Source of the DNA: Waltergamsia citrina
Lineage: Eukaryota; Ascomycota; Sordariomycetes; Hypocreales; Bionectriaceae
Assembly: GCA_022814615.1 (NCBI GenBank)
Contig: JAKLNE010000037.1
Span: 1 to 64,000 of the forward strand
Length of the DNA stretch: 64,000 bases
Reading direction: 5' to 3'
Shown here: piece after piece, positions 52,236 to 62,114 of the stretch
Numbering within the stretch: the first letter of the stretch is position 1
How the letters are laid out: every line of letters begins with the position of its first letter
Notes under the pieces: generated by a model
Database searches by the model: none
The model's input: only the letters and a program-made list of their open reading frames with translations
Told to the model about the DNA's origin: nothing
Program-made: the position numbers and the translations under genes

Positions 52236-54643
52236 ATACCATTAGCTTCATCGTGCTGAAAATGCTGGTATACTACATGCGAGCTTACAGAGTCCATGGC
52301 CATCAAAATCCTTGCCTGCCTATCTGCTTGCCAGATCAACGCGGAGTGACTGACATTAGTAAATAAGCCCCATCACTGGCTCTAGTGAGGGCATGTGAGG
52401 GAATTTGCCCCGAGTCAGCCTCGGGGCGCTGTGTCAGCGCTGTGTGAATTTTCTTTGGGCTAGATTACGCAGGCAACGCGAGATTCCAACTTACATGTAG
52501 TGACCCATAATGAGATCAGCGCCAAGCCAGCCCAATTTGTGCAAACACGAGCAGCGTCGGTCAGTCGAGAGACGCGGTCTTCCTTTGCGTCGGTGCACGG
52601 AACCCTTGACCAACGCGGCGGGACAAAACAATTCCCAGACAAAAACCCTCGATGGCCCAAAGATCAATTGTACGGCATCGCTACTCGGGATTTTCCATAA
52701 ACTTTGTCGGCTCTGCGTGGGTTCATCATCCTCCTGCATACTGCGCGAGAGAGTAGCGACAGAATAAAATGCTCCGAGTCCGACAACAGGACAATAAAAA
52801 GTGATGACTGGTTCTCAAAAGGCCGATTAAGCCCGCCTGCTGGCGAACTCATTCTCAAAACATAATGGTCCACGGTTTGCGTACATCAAAGTTGAAGTTT
52901 GTATTTTACAAAGTCCAACGGGGACAAGTTCGGCCAATCGCACAGATATCAACTCAGCTCGCTGAAGGCCCTCAGCACACGTTGGAGACTTGCGAATCTT
53001 TCGCGTTGTGATGTCGCTCGCATTTTTAAAGTGCGAGTGTGACGAAATGATCAATTATTTTGCTGATAGACAATCGCGCGATTCTGGGTCTACGAGGCTT
53101 CATGTTGTCATCTTCCATCAGACAAGCTTTACAGTCACGGCAAGTGCAATCTACCTTTTCCTTGACTTACGCATTCGACGCAGCAATACACGTGCATATA
53201 GGGATCTTACTTGTTATCAGGGTAAACAATAATTTCATTTCTAGGATGTATATAAGTAAAGATGTGAGACTCCCAGATCGGACGGGTGGTCGATCTCATT
53301 CAACGAGGACGGCAACGGCAGACTAAATCCGCATTGGAGACTATAACTCCCAACCGATAATCTGACTGACACAGCGTAGTTGCGTTGTCGCATGGAATTC
53401 ACAGTCTTCATTGATGCTGAGATCGACTGGGGGCGGTTGACAAAAGCTTCCATACGGATAGAGCCGGGGTCGGAGCTCAAGACGACATGACAGAACCCTG
53501 CTTGGCGTCGTTTGACATGGTTATAACTCTCACGCAACACTGCCCAGTTCCATTGGGCAAATGTCGGGCTAATTAAGATCTTCTCACCAAAGCTGCCTTT
53601 CAACTTAAGACATACTCAATCCGCTTAGAGGAGGGGTCCTTTGGCAAAACATGCTACAAATTGAAATACATTGTTGGGTCAAATTACAGACTGCTAATCA
53701 GCTTCGATGTTTCACCATTCCCACCTCTCGATGAGTGGAAGACCTCTAAGGGTGGCTCTAAGCAACTGAGATTCTGGGAGCAATGCAATTTTATAATCAG
53801 CACCGGGGAAATTCTTTCATAATAATTTACCACATAGAGGATTGTGTCTAGGCTTGTAACGCGCCTAGCACATAATTCAACGATTTCTTAGCATGTTCTT
53901 AAGCTCCTTCACTTCAAGGGTCACTGCCCTAGAAAAAGGAAATAAAGAGAAACAGGGAAAAATATATTGCCTACAACTCGTCTTCACGATAAGGCCTGAG
54001 AGATAGGAAAGCATAGATTTCCGACACAACCCATGCCTAACTTGTGAGTCCATATCGTTGCAGGGTAGGGGTTGATGCTATTTCGCTCAGATCGAGCAGA
54101 TCTCGAGAGCTCCAACCGCTGACACTGACAGGGAACATGGAGCACGCGCAGATCTCAATCAAGAGGACAAGGAAGCGATACGAACTATCCCGCCTTTTTG
54201 TTCATTGGAAAGGCACAATGAGTCTCGTGTTGAGATATATTCTCTTAAAAAAAATCTTTTGTGCTTGTCGGAAGCTTTCATCCACTTTGGGTGTTAGTCT
54301 GTAGTCTTATCGACCTTAAACTTCCCGCGGCTTGTACAGCGCTTCCACTAAACGTCTTTCGACCTTCCTCATATGGTAAGCTTCCACGTTGCTGGGTAAT
54401 TTGGAGGTGGGGGCTGCTCGATGCCGTGAGCTTGGTTGTGGAGAAGAAGACATCGCCAAGGGTCGAATTGACGATGATAAATGGCTCTTCTTATCAGCAG
54501 ACCGGAGTCCGCCGGTCAATGATGCCGGTCAACGATACCGGTATAAACATGTCGTTTCCCCCGCTTTGTTCCCGCGGGGATTCGATCAAGACTCGTCTCT
54601 ATCCGACAGCTCTGCCCAACATCCTCCCTTCCAAGTTGTCAAG
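52236..54643. other. Long divergent intergenic region, no gene seen
   Basis: About 2.4 kb. In the left third, frames on both strands overlap without domains. 53640-54000 is AT-rich. A frame continues upstream in phase with the carboxypeptidase from about 54389, but it has no signal peptide and is probably 5' leader. Confidence 0.5.
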
Positions 54644-56302
54644 ATGGTCTTCACACGTTCAGTAATCGCAGGCCTCGTGCTCAGCGGCGCTGGGGTAGTC
54701 AGCGCCCAATTGGCCTACGCTGACAACCAAGAGTCGACTAAGAAGGATTCGAAGCAAGTGGCTGAGAACTTTCCCGATGTGAAGGGGATCGATTTGCTCT
54801 CTCCAGCATTTGCTGATGAGGATACTCTCCCTGAGGGTTGGTCCACTGGCACCAGCGGCCCAACCGATCAGTTCGTCATGGAGCACTTCTTGCAAAACCT
54901 GGCGGCGCGAAATGACTGGATGACTTACCACAACCCGGTCTTCCGGTCTGAAGAGGGCCGTTCCCTGCCGTACGTCCACCTGTCGACTGCTACGGGGGAC
55001 GGCGAGCTGGCGTTGGAGAGCCATGCCAACGCTACGCAGACCTCGGATAAGCTGCGCATCTGGCTCCAGGGCGGCGTTCACGGTAATGAACCCTGCGGCG
55101 ACCAGGCCTTGCTCGCTCTGCTTGGCAAGATGGACGCCAACCAGACATGGGCCGCCTCCGTGCTCGAAAAGGCTGAATTTCTCATCCTGCCGCGCTACAA
55201 CCCGGATGGAGTTGCCTACTTCCAGCGCTACCTGGCCTCGTCCTTCGATCCCAACCGCGACCATACGAAGATGGCTCGACAACAGACTCGCGACATCAAG
55301 AAGCTCGTCATGGACTTCGGGCCCCATATTGGTGTTGACATCCACGAATACACCGGAGCTCGTGCCTATGGCGTCGATGAGCAGTGGCTGCCCTCCCAAG
55401 ACGGCCAATTCTCAGCTATGAAGAACCTCAACATCCACAAGGATATTCGAGAGCTGTCCGAGACCCTCTTCACCGACAGCATCGCCGCCGCTCTCGAAGC
55501 TCATGACCTTCGCTGGAGCCCATACATCACTGGCACCCTTGGCACGGACGACATCATCCTCGACGAGACAACTGGTGATGCTAAGATGGGCGACACGTCG
55601 GTCGGCTTGAGTCAAGCCGTCATGTTCCTATATGAGACGCGCGGCATTCGGCTCGCTGACCAGCACTTCCAGCGACGTGTTGCCACGGCCCTGATCATGC
55701 TTGAGGCTCTGATCCAAACCGCTGTGGATAATGCCGATGATGTCTACCACACTATCGAGACCGCTCGCGAAGACTTCATTTCAAATGTTGACGAGATTGT
55801 TGTGACAGACGCCACTAAGGAGACTAAGATTGACTGGACTTATGTCGATGCCGCGAACGGTAGCCTCGTCGACATCCCCGTCACTTTCATGAACGCCACT
55901 CAGGCGGAGGCCAACTTGACCCGAGCGCGGCCAGAGGCGTACATTTTCTCCCGCGCGTGGTTTGACGCCGCCGACAGGTTGCGCGCAGCGGGCGTCGTGG
56001 TCGATGAGCTACGATCAGACTTCCACGGCGAGGTACACGCGCTGAACATCACCTCGACTATGGTGGACACCGAGCTGTATGAGGGCATTGTGCGGACAAC
56101 TGTCGTGGAGACGAAGGGGATGAAGAAGGATATCAGGATCCCTGCCGGTGGGTATGTAGTCAACACAAGACAGAAGAATGCGGCGCATGCCTTCAATGTG
56201 CTCGAGCCAGAGAACATCGACTCGTATGCTACATTCAACATTTTGCCGGTCAACCAAGGGGATGAGTATCAGGTGTACCGCATTATGGCGAAAGACGACT
56301 AA
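54644..56302 (+). CDS. Secreted M14-family zinc carboxypeptidase
   Basis: Single exon, 552 aa from the ATG at 54644, chosen because a signal peptide (VFTRSVIAGLVLSGAGVVSA) follows directly; longer in-frame starts from 54389 lack one. The zinc site is complete: H146 and E149 in VHGNEP, and H234 in GVDIHEY. RYNPDG (184-189) and DPNRDH (202-207) bind the C-terminal carboxylate, and the catalytic Glu is E331 in FLYETRGI. Several Asn-X-Thr/Ser sites fit secretion. A 200-residue extra C-terminal part (EDFISNVDEIVVT...YQVYRIM) resembles the extended M14 proteins common in ascomycetes. It acts on peptides outside the cell; no pro-domain like that of pancreatic enzymes is seen. Confidence 0.92.
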   Translation: MVFTRSVIAGLVLSGAGVVSAQLAYADNQESTKKDSKQVAENFPDVKGIDLLSPAFADEDTLPEGWSTGTSGPTDQFVMEHFLQNLAARNDWMTYHNPVFRSEEGRSLPYVHLSTATGDGELALESHANATQTSDKLRIWLQGGVHGNEPCGDQALLALLGKMDANQTWAASVLEKAEFLILPRYNPDGVAYFQRYLASSFDPNRDHTKMARQQTRDIKKLVMDFGPHIGVDIHEYTGARAYGVDEQWLPSQDGQFSAMKNLNIHKDIRELSETLFTDSIAAALEAHDLRWSPYITGTLGTDDIILDETTGDAKMGDTSVGLSQAVMFLYETRGIRLADQHFQRRVATALIMLEALIQTAVDNADDVYHTIETAREDFISNVDEIVVTDATKETKIDWTYVDAANGSLVDIPVTFMNATQAEANLTRARPEAYIFSRAWFDAADRLRAAGVVVDELRSDFHGEVHALNITSTMVDTELYEGIVRTTVVETKGMKKDIRIPAGGYVVNTRQKNAAHAFNVLEPENIDSYATFNILPVNQGDEYQVYRIMAKDD

Positions 56303-56535
56303 TGGAGGAACGAAATATCGAATGCAGATATGAATCATGTTTACAAAAAGTAGTAATTAATGATTAAACTTATGGCCATGAGTTTTTCATCTCAACACCA
56401 TAACATGTGAATGTCTAGGCGACATTCAGCTTGGTGTACACATTTGCAGTTTCGTTCAAAAGCTGCCCTGTCCAGTGTCTAGACAGCGCCTTACATGCGA
56501 CCGTTTCAAATATCCTGATGTAAACAGAATTCAAC

Positions 56536-57432
56536 TCACGATGCTTTGGTCAGTGTTCCAACCAAATGAGGAATAACCTCCCAGGCTGACTCGCCCGAAA
56601 GATTAGCTAGATCATGGTCCTCCCAGTCACCAGATGCAATGATTGTGTTCAGCGTAGGCCGGCACAAGTGACACGAGCCCATGAAGAACTCCCAAAAGTT
56701 GTTTGTAAACCCTGATATTGTAAGCTCGTGGCGACCAAAAAGCCCTTGCGGTAGCTCACATTGAAAATAGGGAACGAAGACCCCTTGTTCCGCCTTGACG
56801 TGCTCGTACACGTACCAGCGACCACCCGGCTTGAGGTACTGATACAGCAGGCGAATGTTCTTTTCCGGCTCGGGGATACTGCAAAGGCATTGTATCGTAA
56901 TAATACAGTCCACGCTCCCGGGCCCGATCTTTGTCTCTTTCTGCAAGTCCTCGATGCCGAAGGGCAGAACCTCGTACGTGCCTTTCAGGCCGACCTCGTT
57001 AACGCGCTTGGTCAATGCCGCCGCAGACATGGGATTCGGCTCAACGCCGTAGATCTTGATTCTAGCGGCACCGCCCTCACCATCCACACTGGTTCCTTGC
57101 TCCCGAACTGCATTGGCCAGGATCTGTGTCCACATACCGCTACCAGCACCAATTTCTAGCACAACGCCCTTGATGGGCTCATGCTTGCTTGCCCCGCACA
57201 CTTCACCTTTCGCTACGCGACCGTCAATCAAGGGAACCACCCAACCTTCGGCCTCGCCTTTAGCGATGGGGCCAATCCAAGTCCAGAAGTACCCAAACCA
57301 AGTGTCTTTTAGCGCTGACCAAGAACGTAGCGTCGCGAGATCCCCAGCTGAGAGCAGCCTGGCGACGGTGAGGGGCAGGTAACAGGCAGAAATGGCCATG
57401 ATGGCCCATGGCTTCACTATCGACCAGATCAT
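56536..57432 (-). CDS. Membrane-anchored class I methyltransferase (METTL7-like)
   Basis: Single exon of 298 aa from the first ATG (57432). Residues 1-25 (MIWSIVKPWAIMAISACYLP) form a membrane anchor, followed by WFGYFWTWIGP. The SAM-binding motif I is VVLEIGAGSGMWTQIL. The acidic post-I region is YGVEPNPMS, motif II SVDCIITIQCLCSIP and motif III LLYQYLKPGGRWYVYEH. An N-terminal hydrophobic hairpin followed by a type 11 methyltransferase and a C-terminal GCHLCRPT segment resembles METTL7-type enzymes, which sit on ER or lipid-droplet membranes and methylate thiols or related groups. The substrate here is unknown. Confidence 0.88.
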   Translation of the reverse strand: MIWSIVKPWAIMAISACYLPLTVARLLSAGDLATLRSWSALKDTWFGYFWTWIGPIAKGEAEGWVVPLIDGRVAKGEVCGASKHEPIKGVVLEIGAGSGMWTQILANAVREQGTSVDGEGGAARIKIYGVEPNPMSAAALTKRVNEVGLKGTYEVLPFGIEDLQKETKIGPGSVDCIITIQCLCSIPEPEKNIRLLYQYLKPGGRWYVYEHVKAEQGVFVPYFQCELPQGLFGRHELTISGFTNNFWEFFMGSCHLCRPTLNTIIASGDWEDHDLANLSGESAWEVIPHLVGTLTKAS

Positions 57433-57761
57433 TTTGCCCGTGATGTATAGGAGGCTCTTGTGAGGCAAGATGATGTGCTGATGGTTTATCTGGGGTTGTG
57501 GGGTTTAAGTTCTTTTTGGAATGAGGGCAATTGAGTTCAATTACCCCGACTAACGGATGCGGAGAGTTGGGTTTCGAGATAGTCATATGAGGTCACTGGC
57601 TCGTCACAGGCTTCTTTTCTAGAAGAAGACTAAAGCGCATTATATAGAAAAGAAGTAAATTTCACATTTCGGGTTTTGTGCTTTTAACGAAATACATCTA
57701 TAGCACCTAGGGACCGGTGTAAGGCGTCGTAACTTTGCAGGCGGCTACTTCAATATTGCAT
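57433..57761. other. Intergenic, no gene seen
   Basis: About 330 bases holding the methyltransferase promoter and the 3' UTR of the next minus-strand gene. Nothing else recognised. Confidence 0.6.
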
Positions 57762-59009
57762 TCACATCGGCTCGAATCCTGTCTTTGGCTCGCCTTTGCT
57801 ATAGTCATGAAATATCTGCTGCAATCTCTCCATTTGTATGCCATGCATCATATTATAGAGCGACATGTTAGTGTGGACTTTCAAGTCTTTGATGTTATCA
57901 AAGGGCACCATCTTCGTTTGCGAAGCTTCACCCTCATGCGGGGCGGGGTCAGGAATCATTATCATGACTCCCATTGCAACGACAGGCTGATCGCTCTTCT
58001 TCGTGGGGGAGGCTAAATCTCGCATGAAGAGGCAGACAATTTTGTCGAAACAGGTGTGAGGGAGCCAGAGAACAGTGTCTGAAACCCAGAGCACTCCCTG
58101 GTCCAAGAAGATCATGAACCCTATGCCTGTGTCAGATTTGTTCTTCTCGTCAAAGCATTCGCGGCTTTTGCGTACCTGACTGTGCAGCATTGATCGCACT
58201 ACCCATGATCGGCGATAAAGTTGCTGCCACTTTGTACACAGTAAGCTCTAGTCCTTCCTTGAGCAGTGCTAGCTCGTCTTCTTCCGTGTATCCTATCACT
58301 TTTTTCCCGAAGACAGCTAGCTGTTGGTTAAAGACCCGCTTGAAAACGCTGTAGTATGTATCTGTCTCCTTGTTGGAGCCTTCCGCCATAGTGCCCTTGA
58401 GATACTCGTCAACCTTTCGGTTCGGCAAGTAGAACTGAATGATGTGTGGATATTCCTTGGTTGTGCCGAGCAGTCCAGTAGCGCCTGTTGGTACTATGAA
58501 GACTTGATGCATGCTTTCCGCTTGTGCGCCGTCGCTATTTTCAACCTTTGGGATGACTATAACTTGTTCTTTTAGAAGGTCAGTGGTGAACTGGCCATGA
58601 GTCGAATACTTTTAGGATGGGAATTTGGGAATTTACCTATATGCCTGAAGGGAACCATAAATATATCGCATTGAGTAGCATCCATCGGATTGCCACGGAT
58701 GATACGGATACTGCCGCTTTCATCTCCCGCAAGACCTGACTGTACCTCTATCTTGCCTTTATCGGAGAACGGCACGACAAAGTCCACTTTAGGGGTGTTT
58801 AAGGTGCAAGTCCCGCAGCCATAACCATCATCGAGCTCCTCGGAGCTTTTCCCTTGGAAGTATTGGTGAGTCCAATCAAACCTAGCCTTGTCTTTCGCAG
58901 TGTCCCTAAGGCGACTATACTTCGCTGAAGGCCTGTCTCGGGAGGCTTGATTTGCCTCCTCCAGCCTCGTAGACTTTTCTTTAGAAGATGGTGTCTCTTG
59001 GGACTCCAT
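57762..59009 (-). CDS. Rtt106-like double-PH-domain protein, copy A
   Basis: Three exons: 59009-58637, 58568-58176 and 58126-57762; introns are 68 and 49 nt; 376 aa. A charged N-terminus (to about 60) is followed by a segment resembling the first PH module of the Rtt106/SSRP1 histone-chaperone family (VDFVVPFSDKGKIEVQSGL; HIEQVIVIPKVENSD; QVFIVPTGATGLLG). A helical middle follows (TDTYYSVFKRVFNQQLAVFGKKVIGY). The second PH-like module starts IGFMIFLDQGVLWVSDTVLW and contains ASPTKKSDQPVVAMG. The match is to layout and hydrophobic pattern ("FLDQGVLW" is the family's LxxGIL strand), so chaperone activity is not established. It has a close tandem copy upstream with introns at the same two places. 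Confidence 0.7.
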
Positions 59010-59611
59010 GACTTGGATCGTGTCGGAGGCAAGTGTGTTGGTGTTGATGATGGGCGCTGGCACGAGAAGGTAATTGCAAGTGTGAAATTGAATGGAGGTT
59101 TTTTTTCTTGGGAGAAAGAAATGTTAATCCACCTTCTAGCCCCAAAAGTCACGTTGTGTGGTGACAGGGTCGGTGAAGAATGGATTACAGGGATCGAATA
59201 CGTCTCAAAGAAACCAATTTAGAAGCCTCTTTGACATCCGAAAATGAACAACGGGAAATGCGGACAACTGTAGAAATGGACCACCCCGAGTAACGGACCT
59301 CACCCGGCGCGGTGCCCGTAGGAGCGGATCCCGAGGAAGTGGACACCGGGATAATCGGAGATAGGGAGAGGGGTCCATGGTGGCTGGAAAAGCAGAGTGG
59401 GGAGGAGGGCAGCTGCACTGGATGTAATCGCGAGTATATATAGCTATCGAAGAGGGTTGCTCATGGAAAGCCAAATTTTGTCTCTGGCCTTAATATTATT
59501 CTTCAGTAATCCTATGTATGTTCTCTGGATGGAAATGGTAGATTGATCCTAGAACCAAAGTATGGTTGTTTTCTCGTAGCACAACAATCGACTGTTGTTC
59601 GCTAAGAAACC
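59010..59611. promoter_or_regulatory. Upstream region of copy A with motif shared with copy B
   Basis: The stretch near 59276-59299 reads TGGACCACCCC...CGGACC. The same 11-base block followed by AG and CGGACC recurs at about 60995-61017 upstream of copy B, roughly 270 and 220 bp before the two ATGs. It also holds AAGTGGACACCGGG at about 59337. This may be a shared promoter element with CGG half-sites. Confidence 0.4.
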
Positions 59612-60780
59612 TTAAGATATCGGCAGGTACCCAGTCATTACCTCGCCATTTTCGTAATCGTAGTATATCTGCTGCATTAAAACAATTGAGATGTCGTGCA
59701 TTTTGAAGTAACATTCCACCATGTCGAAATCTTCTAACAATTGGATTTCTTCGAAAGTGACCAATCTAGATCGAGGTGGCTGGTCTACCCAAGCGGGCGA
59801 ATCTGTAATCGAAAGCATGACTGTCATGGTGGCGATGTGGCACGGGTGTCGTGGTGTTTCGGATGCGAGGTCGCGTACAAAACAGAGATGTACCCTTTCA
59901 ATAGTGTGGAAAGGAATATAAAGCTCATCCCATTGTTTCCACAGTAGCCCAGTTGGTAGAAGCTTCAGAATTCCTGGATGTATAAGTCAACGCTGTGTTT
60001 GCGTTTCGGAAAGATGAGGGTTATTCTGTTACCTCTCTGAGTCTCTGTGATATAGCTTTCTGCGAAGCTCGCTGACAATGATGCAAAGCATTCGACAACA
60101 TCACCGTCATCTTGAATTTCTTCTTCATCAGCATACGCGATCACCTTTTTCCCAAACGGTGCTAACTGTTGATTCAAAGCCTTCTGAAGAAGAGTGTAAT
60201 ACGTGTCCGTGTTCTTTCTTGAGCTTTCCCCAATAGTACCTCTGAGCTGCTCATCGGCTTCGTAGCCCGGCCAGTCAAACCCAACTATGTTAGGATAGCG
60301 CCTTGTCGCGCCAGATAATCCCGCCATGCCAGTAGGAATGATTAATACTTGGTAATGCTCCTTCTGTAGCATAAGGTCATCATGCTGCCGGTTGGGGAAA
60401 ATGAAAATCTGCTCTTCAAAATTGTGTTGAATAACATGAACCTTTCGATAATCTAGCAGGAGAATTACGTTCATAAACTTACCTACGTGCTCGAAAGGGA
60501 ATAGAATTTCCGTGGAAGCAGGAGTGTCGACATGGGTGAGGCGGATGCTGCTTCCCGAGCCTTCTAAACCTGCCTGTATTTCAAAGACGCCTGTGCCCAA
60601 GAAAGGGCCCGTGAACTCGATTCTTGGGGAAATTAAAGTGCTTGTGCCACATCCGATTGGCCCTAAGTCCTCAATGTTTCTGTTTTGGAGGTACTGCTGC
60701 GTATAGGCCAATTCGGCCTCATTTTCCGGCGTAAGGGCCTCCCAAGAGGATCGGCTCGACGAGGATGAGCGTGATGACAT
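59612..60780 (-). CDS. Rtt106-like double-PH-domain protein, copy B
   Basis: Three exons: 60780-60483, 60413-60033 and 59973-59612; introns are 69 and 59 nt; 346 aa. The first intron is a multiple of three and can be read through, but the homologous position in copy A requires its removal (FEHV joins EQIFIFPNRQ). Matching blocks with copy A are GCGTSTLISPRIEFTGPF, FEIQAGLEGS, YQVLIIPTGMAGLSG, NTDTYYTLLQKALNQQLA, PFGKKVIAYADEEE and a second module GILKLLPTGLLWKQ. The N-terminus is Ser/Arg-rich. The second module is more degraded than in copy A. Likely a tandem duplicate; the gene order and two conserved intron positions support this. Confidence 0.7.
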
Positions 60781-62114
60781 GCTCAAAAAGCCTACTTCGA
60801 ATGTGCTACGATTTCAGGATACAGAAGCTAATCGCTCGTATGATGTCGGTATGTTTTGGTCAAGTCGAATCTGAATGAGCATTGGACTCCGAAAGATAAG
60901 GATTTGGCGAGGAAGAAGTCGGTGAAAATTCGAGCTCAAGCGTCCCACTTGTACCGAATTGGCGGCCTCGGCGGTGTAAGCGGACCGGGGGAAGTGGACC
61001 ACCCCCAGGATTCGGACCCCCGGGGAACGGTCCATCCCATGGTGAAGCGGATAACTAACTGATAGCCTTGGGTCCGAGAATCATAATGCAAAACTTGATG
61101 AGAGGCAAATTAGCTTCCTATTTCTTCCCAGGCAGCCGAGGCTCGCTATCGCATCAAGCGTCTTAATCTCCTGCTGTGGTCGCAACCAAATGGCCGTAGA
61201 TCAATTTTATGACTGATATCATAGGTCTTTAGAAAATGAGCAAACACATTCACATTCCAAAGTGCTCTCAGAGATCCCGAGACTTGGATCTTGCTGCTGC
61301 TGATCCAACGCATCAAGTAATCTGTGCGAAGAAAGCCATCACCGTTTTCGAATAAGTGTTGCGTTGCACTGAAATTCATCTTAGTGCATTTAGGCAACAG
61401 CAGTCAATATTATTTGTATTCGCTTACAGTGCTCTTGGCGTAGGGCTGGAAGGCCATTTGCTTAGTGACATAGAAGAGTCAATGCAGCGAATCATTTCCA
61501 TATCATTTCAGCGCGTTTCTGCTGCAGAATGGCTTAGCTCTACACTGAAGTCCCTGCAAAGCGCTCCTAAGCGCGCCACCATCGTCGTGATGTAACCTAT
61601 CAATCGCTGCGGTCATGCCCCCAGCTGATTCTGCCTTAAACAACGCGTAGACTGGAAATTCAATACTCGCAAGTCAGTATGCCTAGCTCAATAATATTGA
61701 AAGATCCATCGCTTAAGCAAAATCGACGCCCGGAAAGATAGTGGCATATTGCGTGGAGAAGCGGCGTTTCTATATCGCAACCACACTGAGGCACAGCACG
61801 AGGCTGATTACCTGTCAGCGCCGACAACACCATCTCTACCAGACAGAGTGAGAGTGGGAAATTCCCTTGATATTGGATGGCTTTCTGTTGTTTCTTACTG
61901 CCGGCAGCCTGACATATATCCTGAGTAGCCCAACTATGGGCTTTCATTAACGGGATTTGAATTCTCAAACGCTTTGTGACATACCAACACAGCATAATCA
62001 GTCATTCCTTTTCAAACGTTCATTTAAATTATAGAACCAAGTGCCATACATGAAGGTAGCTCTAGGAACAGAGCCAACCACCAATCTTCTTCAGTGTCCC
62101 CTGAGGCAGCACGC
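60781..62114. other. Intergenic with possible relic frames
   Basis: The left 250 bases form the promoter of copy B, including the shared TGGACCACCCC motif. Minus-strand frames at 61146-61397 and 61660-61995 look faintly protein-like (for example GCDIETPLLHAICHYLSG), but the segment between them has many stops in every frame; a decayed gene is possible. A plus-strand frame (61356-61595) overlaps them. None is annotated as a gene. Confidence 0.4.

Noticed and set aside
52236..54643. Overlapping frames at 52.4-53.6 kb as genes
   Set aside because: Frames on both strands are similar in length, lack domains or splice-supported extensions and contradict each other.
54389..54643. N-terminal extension of the M14 carboxypeptidase
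   Set aside because: In-frame and open, but it would bury the clear signal peptide that starts at 54644.
59496..59714. Minus-strand frame as the C-terminus of Rtt106-like copy B
   Set aside because: The splice phase at 59973 leads into another frame that ends at 59612 and aligns with copy A.
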